DNA of 33,685 nucleotides from a virus. Shown in pieces: positions 30,356-33,685 of this stretch; within the stretch, counting starts at the first letter, position 1; every line of letters starts with the position of its first letter. The position numbers and the translations under genes are program-made. The stretch lies in IMG/VR virus record IMGVR_UViG_3300047548_001635, positions 1 through 33,685 of that record; one strand, written 5' to 3'. The notes under the pieces were generated by a model, which had not been told where the DNA came from, ran no database searches, and saw nothing but the letters and a program-made list of their open reading frames with translations.

Positions 30356-30751
30356 ATGACAAACCAATCAACCAATATTATTACATCGATCCGTGAAGCG
30401 CCACGAATGCCAGACTATGTGATCTGCGGATTATTGAGCAGCTTCGATGGCAGGACCTATGAAGTGATTTACGTTATGTACGGGGAAACGGGCTACCGCC
30501 CTACCACGTGGGGCAGACAGACCAAAGAGTGGATCGCTGAGAAGAACGCCGAACTGGGGATCGATCCGGCTACACAGGAAGCTTATTACAACTGTTCGGT
30601 ACTCAATACCTGGGCAAATTACTCGAAGATCTACGAACAAATATCCAAGTTGCTTGAGCCTATATGCACAGGGACTGATCCGGTTCATTGCGATGGCGTT
30701 AACTGCCCAGTTCATGGGAAATCGGAGGCGGGTGATGCTACAGCAAATTAA
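30356..30751 (+). CDS. Hypothetical phage protein with Cys-rich end
   Basis: 131 residues. Beta-alpha N-terminus (YVICGLLSSFDGRTYEVIYVMYG), a helical middle, and a C-terminal C-x-x-x-x-x-x-H-C-x-x-x-x-C-x-x-H pattern (ICTGTDPVHCDGVNCPVHG) that could bind zinc. AGGAGA about 5 bases before the ATG. Overlaps the recombinase gene by 17 bases. Confidence 0.6.
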   Translation: MTNQSTNIITSIREAPRMPDYVICGLLSSFDGRTYEVIYVMYGETGYRPTTWGRQTKEWIAEKNAELGIDPATQEAYYNCSVLNTWANYSKIYEQISKLLEPICTGTDPVHCDGVNCPVHGKSEAGDATAN

Positions 30752-31715
30752 TCTCGCAACATTACAAATTGCGCCTGCCATGCATTGGGTTGAGACTTTC
30801 GGTTCGTGGCTGCATAGTGATCATCGCAAGTTTGGCAAGCGCGGAACGCTGAGCGTTAATTCCATCGATGCCTATTTGCAGGATGCACGGCATCTGGATC
30901 GTTTTTATGAACAGGCATACGGGGAGAGCTTTTCGCCTGGCATTTTGAATGAAGCATTGGTCAAGTCTTATTTTGAATGGATGGACATGAACAGGGTTGC
31001 ACCTGCGACATTCAACCGTCGTTTAGCAACGGTGAAGCTGATGAGTCAGTGGCTGGGCATTGGTGATGTGACCTTATGTGTTGAGCGCAAGGTCACGGAA
31101 TATGAACCACGCGACAAGACCCCAGATGAATACCAGGCTCTCGAATCGGTGGCAGGCTCAATGTCCCATTTGAGGCGGCAGACCGAGAAACACGTCACCT
31201 TGGGCGAACGGGATCAGATCGCATTTCGACTGATGGGTATCCCCCACGGGCTGCGCATCTCGGAGATCGAGGGGCTGAACGTGGATGATGTGAATTTCGC
31301 CCGCCTGCAGATCCGTGTACGCGGCAAGGGTGGTTCTGATCAGAAGATCGAGATGGCAGAGGATATGGCGACGTTGATATCGCAGTGGATCGAGCGAATG
31401 CCCAAGCCAGTGGAAGATGATGGGGGAACGCCTTTGTTTGTGAATTGGGATGGCAAGCGGGTTACTGGCGGTCAGTTACGCAGACGGTTGAAGTTGATCG
31501 GCGAGAAGGCAAAAGTGGATGTGACCTGCCACGATCTGCGGGCTTCGATGGGCTGCCAGTTTTATGGGATGGCATTGCAACAGACCGGCTCTCAATACGC
31601 GGCGGCTGATGCCACTCGCAGGCAGATGCGACACCGTGATTTTCGGACAACTCAAAAGAACTACTTACGCGCCAGCCGGACGCAGATCCGCGCGGTGGTG
31701 GAAGCGATGGCATGA
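30735..31715 (+). CDS. Tyrosine recombinase/integrase
   Basis: 326 residues from the ATG at 30735 (GGAGGCGG a few bases before; GTG at 30732 is the alternative). N-terminal core-binding helices (about 15-110). Catalytic residues are visible: R174 in HGLRISEIEGL, K198 in RVRGKGG, H266-x2-R269 (CHDLRAS), H300 (MRHRDF), and nucleophile Y310 (QKNYLRAS). It is full-length and apparently intact. It could mediate integration, resolve multimers, or act at dif-like sites. Its presence beside a complete serine integrase is unusual. Coupled by ATGA to the next small frame. Confidence 0.88.
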   Translation: MLQQINLATLQIAPAMHWVETFGSWLHSDHRKFGKRGTLSVNSIDAYLQDARHLDRFYEQAYGESFSPGILNEALVKSYFEWMDMNRVAPATFNRRLATVKLMSQWLGIGDVTLCVERKVTEYEPRDKTPDEYQALESVAGSMSHLRRQTEKHVTLGERDQIAFRLMGIPHGLRISEIEGLNVDDVNFARLQIRVRGKGGSDQKIEMAEDMATLISQWIERMPKPVEDDGGTPLFVNWDGKRVTGGQLRRRLKLIGEKAKVDVTCHDLRASMGCQFYGMALQQTGSQYAAADATRRQMRHRDFRTTQKNYLRASRTQIRAVVEAMA

Positions 31716-31849
31716 ATCTAAAAGATCGATTTGCGGAGTTTGTTTTGGCGGCATTTGACCGCTTTATGGATTTCATCACGCTTGGAACGTGGACACGTGT
31801 CCGCGGAAGCGTGGTGCCACAAGTCAAGATAACCAAAAGGAGAAACTGA
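31712..31849 (+). CDS. 45-residue small protein
   Basis: Reads MNLKDRFAEFVLAAFDRFMDF, then ITLGTWTRVRGSVVPQVKITKRRN. Its ATG overlaps the recombinase stop (ATGA) and its TGA overlaps the next ATG (TGATG), so both ends are coupled. An amphipathic helix and a basic tail are visible. No family; its reality rests on the two overlaps. Confidence 0.5.
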   Translation: MNLKDRFAEFVLAAFDRFMDFITLGTWTRVRGSVVPQVKITKRRN

Positions 31850-32895
31850 TGTTCACACAAACGCAAGAAACCATAGATACCATCCTGGAACAGGCCCGCG
31901 CCTTGGATTTAGATAAAGCTGATTTTTATGGTCAGCCAGAGTCGTTCACGTTTGATAAGAACGCAAATATGGTGGTGCCAGGCACATTGTTTGGTGGAGT
32001 GCCACCAATGCCAATGTCAGAGTGGGCAACACGGCAGCTTTATCAGAAACTGGGTCCTGCCGTGTTTGGAAAAGGATCAAATAAAAGCCTGCCAAACGAT
32101 TATCTAACAGCTTTATTGCCCGATCGACGCGCAACGCTTTTGAATGATCATGTCAAAACTTTACCGGTTGGATCAGATGGTTGGTTTGTACGATCATATA
32201 AAGGTGAAATTCGCGCAGTATTGAGCAAAGGCTATACCAATATTGGCAATACTGAGCTTGTTGAAATTGCAGAAGAAGTGGTTCGACAGAACCCAAGCAG
32301 CGAGTTTTCATTGGTGCGTCCAAATTTGACTCCGGACACCCTGCATTTGAAAATGATCTGGAAGAACGTGAATCCAAATCCAGATCGCAAAGATGGTGGA
32401 TGGGGAATTGGAGTCTATATCGGGAATGGGGAAATTGGCAATCGCAGATTGAGCGTATTCCCAATGTTGCAACGTCACTCCTGCACGAATTCGATCATTG
32501 TTGAGAGTGAACGAGGCGTGGAGTTTATCCACCGTGGCAGCCGAGATTCGAAGATGGCAATCCTGAAAGCCATCATTGCGGAGTTATTTCCGATCGCGGC
32601 TGATGCATTGAACAAGATGATCAAGGCGGACAGCGAGAAGATACCCCAATTTACAGATGTGCTGAGCGGATTGGCAAAGCAATATGGATGGTCGGATGTT
32701 GTAACAACCAACGTTGCTGTAGGGACAGAAGGGCGAGATACACGTGCAGGACTGATCAACGGCATCACGTTTGCAGCCCATAGTTCCAATTTATCCCAGG
32801 ATGACCAAGCAGATATGGAGATCCTCGGTGGTCGCATCCTTCTTGCTTCCGATAGCGTGTTCCATCAAGCCGTACAGGCGGCAAAAGGTAAATAG
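31849..32895 (+). CDS. DUF932-like phage/plasmid protein
   Basis: 348 residues. AAAGGAG lies 8 bases before the ATG. The order of motifs (GWFVRSYKGEIRAVLSKGYTNI-x-NTELVEIAEE, a central LHLKMIWKN, GIGVYIGNGEIGNRRLSVFPML, RHSCTNSII) resembles the DUF932 (phage/plasmid-like, TIGR03299) family, whose members share R-A-x-L-S-x-x-Y-x-x-I/L-x-N and a late GxN/NxE pattern. Its function is not known, but such proteins occur in replication/recombination modules. Followed by a terminator. Confidence 0.55.
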   Translation: MFTQTQETIDTILEQARALDLDKADFYGQPESFTFDKNANMVVPGTLFGGVPPMPMSEWATRQLYQKLGPAVFGKGSNKSLPNDYLTALLPDRRATLLNDHVKTLPVGSDGWFVRSYKGEIRAVLSKGYTNIGNTELVEIAEEVVRQNPSSEFSLVRPNLTPDTLHLKMIWKNVNPNPDRKDGGWGIGVYIGNGEIGNRRLSVFPMLQRHSCTNSIIVESERGVEFIHRGSRDSKMAILKAIIAELFPIAADALNKMIKADSEKIPQFTDVLSGLAKQYGWSDVVTTNVAVGTEGRDTRAGLINGITFAAHSSNLSQDDQADMEILGGRILLASDSVFHQAVQAAKGK

Positions 32896-32900
32896 GAAGG

Positions 32901-32958
32901 AATTGCCGCGCCGGTCTCCTGCTGCTAATGATTTCAAAAACGGCGCGGCAATTTTCTT
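32901..32958 (+). terminator. Long-loop terminator after DUF932-like gene
   Basis: AATTGCCGCGCCG (32901-32913) is exactly complementary to CGGCGCGGCAATT (32941-32953), loop of 27 bases, followed by TTCTTTC. It separates the DUF932-like gene from the next unit. Confidence 0.75.
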
Positions 32959-32975
32959 TCATACGGAGATTCGAG

Positions 32976-33320
32976 ATGGAACTGAGGGAATTGGTCGTGA
33001 TTGTTGTGCTGGTGGAATTGGGATTGCATTATTTCCCCTGGCGAATGTTGATCCGCAGGAAGCTTCCACGCCTGGCGGCATACACGTTGGGATTGTTGGG
33101 GATCATGGTGCCATTTAGTTTGTGGCTTATGGATCGGGATGAGATCGAGATCCTGCAAACGATGTGGATTGTGATCATTTCGGCTGGCTTTACCGTTTTC
33201 GGCTTATATGGTCTTGATCGGTACTTCGATCTCGAACGCAAGGATGTGGAAGCTGGTCAGATCGAAGTCATGCTTAAGAAGCTGATCAAGGATGTCCTCG
33301 ATGAGCGGCAGGGCAAATAA
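32976..33320 (+). CDS. Three-span membrane protein, unknown
   Basis: 114 residues from the ATG at 32976 (CGGAGA 8 bases upstream). Hydrophobic segments LVVIVVLVELGLHYFP, YTLGLLGIMVPFSLWL and WIVIISAGFTVFGLYG, with a charged C-terminal helix (RKDVEAGQIEVMLKKLIKDVL). The coding strand has a long frame on the other strand that is only its shadow. Unknown function; holin-like by size, but it stands in the early region. Confidence 0.65.
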   Translation: MELRELVVIVVLVELGLHYFPWRMLIRRKLPRLAAYTLGLLGIMVPFSLWLMDRDEIEILQTMWIVIISAGFTVFGLYGLDRYFDLERKDVEAGQIEVMLKKLIKDVLDERQGK

Positions 33321-33546
33321 ACGGGATACAGAGATCCGCGCTGCGTTGGAGTCCATTGGCGGTGAGCTGGTGGCGATACGAACTGCGGTGCCCCTAGCGC
33401 AGTTGCGGGTACGCCAAGCAAAGGAACGCACCGGGCTGGACGATCTGTTGAGCCCTGCCATCGAAGAGATGGAAGAAGTAAGCAAGGCGGTGGCTGTGAT
33501 CGGTGAGCAGGTCCGCGCTGCGCTGGCGAAGTTGGAGAAGGTGTGA
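33301..33546 (+). CDS. Small helical protein, unknown
   Basis: 81 residues from ATG 33301 (84 from ATG 33292); AAGGAT lies about 9 bases before the later start. All-helical with repeated E/A/K heptads (ALESIGGELVAIRTAV, EEMEEVSKAVAVIGEQVRAAL), probably a coiled coil. Overlaps the membrane-protein gene and the next start (TGATG). Confidence 0.58.
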   Translation: MSGRANKRDTEIRAALESIGGELVAIRTAVPLAQLRVRQAKERTGLDDLLSPAIEEMEEVSKAVAVIGEQVRAALAKLEKV

Positions 33547-33685
33547 TGGCGCGCGTCAACTTTGAAAGCAGTAGTAGGAAGATTCGTGATCTGCCCATTT
33601 CCTTGCGTTTTGGTGGGCAGGCGCGGCGCTCCCAAAAAAGGTTAGTGACGGTCAAAAATTCATGCAACATAACATGGGATTATGT
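33546..33685 (+). CDS. Partial gene cut by the window end
   Basis: ATG at 33546 overlaps the previous stop (TGATG). The frame stays open for 46 codons to the window edge (MARVNFESSSRKIRDLPISL...). No family can be named. The end of it overlaps a dif-like palindrome, so the reading frame may not be genuine past about 33640. Confidence 0.4.
   Translation, partial: MARVNFESSSRKIRDLPISLRFGGQARRSQKRLVTVKNSCNITWDY
33667..33685. promoter_or_regulatory. dif-like or operator palindrome at the window edge
   Basis: ACATAA (33667-33672), 7 bases, TTATGT (33680-33685). Arms ending in ATAA and starting TTATGT around a 6-8-base centre are the form of Xer/dif sites. The window ends exactly at the last arm, so the full site cannot be judged. 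Confidence 0.3.

Overview
The window is a temperate, long-tailed phage or prophage, siphovirus-like with an HK97-type head. The evidence is gene order and motifs: small and large terminase, portal, prohead protease, HK97 capsid, connector genes, major tail protein, a frameshifted tail chaperone, tape measure, distal tail, tail-tip protein and fibres, then a lysogeny block. AAGGAG-type ribosome sites are common and many genes overlap by ATGA or TGATG. The host cannot be fixed from this sequence. A GAAC-N4-GTTC SOS-type operator and a REP-like CCCCTCTCCC hairpin would fit a Chloroflexota (Anaerolineae-like) or Gram-positive-like host, but this is a low-confidence inference.

Layout. (1) 1-1818, plus strand: two unknown small genes, a Gp37/Gp68 (DUF5131) three-Cys protein and an FlbD-like small protein. 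(2) 1815-5538: a strong promoter with a LexA-type palindrome between its -35 and -10 drives a small-terminase-like paralogue, two tandem DNA methyltransferases that share a ParB-like N-terminus, and two small genes. (3) 5535-5834: a non-coding control region with a second strong promoter, a 15-bp perfect hairpin and a terminator. (4) 5835-7445: a probable lysis cassette (exported membrane protein, TM/coiled-coil protein, M23 endopeptidase-SH3), placed unusually before the terminase. (5) 7442-17678: packaging and head genes, including a portal fused to a Mu gpF-like domain, plus the connector genes and major tail protein. (6) 17737-25873: tail genes, with a -1 frameshift at A AAA AAA in the chaperone, a histidine-rich tail-tip protein, a fibre with duplicated 26-residue units and a glycine-rich adhesin-like protein. 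(7) 25871-25912: a perfect 20-bp bidirectional terminator. (8) 25905-29038, minus strand: large serine integrase, three unknown membrane proteins and an HTH repressor. (9) 29039-29144: a divergent control region whose two inverted operators flank the promoter. (10) 29145-33685, plus strand: Cro-like HTH gene, a tRNA-like remnant, small genes, a tyrosine recombinase, a DUF932-like protein, a membrane protein, and a gene running off the edge next to a dif-like palindrome.

How it works together. The repressor at 28616-29038 probably binds the TGTGTAACACGG operators and holds down rightward transcription in the lysogen. Two control layers are visible: these phage operators, and a separate SOS-type operator at 1824-1839 that would couple the methyltransferase operon directly to DNA damage. 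The methyltransferases probably protect phage DNA from host restriction. The membrane-protein trio between repressor and integrase is on the lysogenic transcript, so it is the best place to look for an undescribed superinfection-exclusion or defence function.
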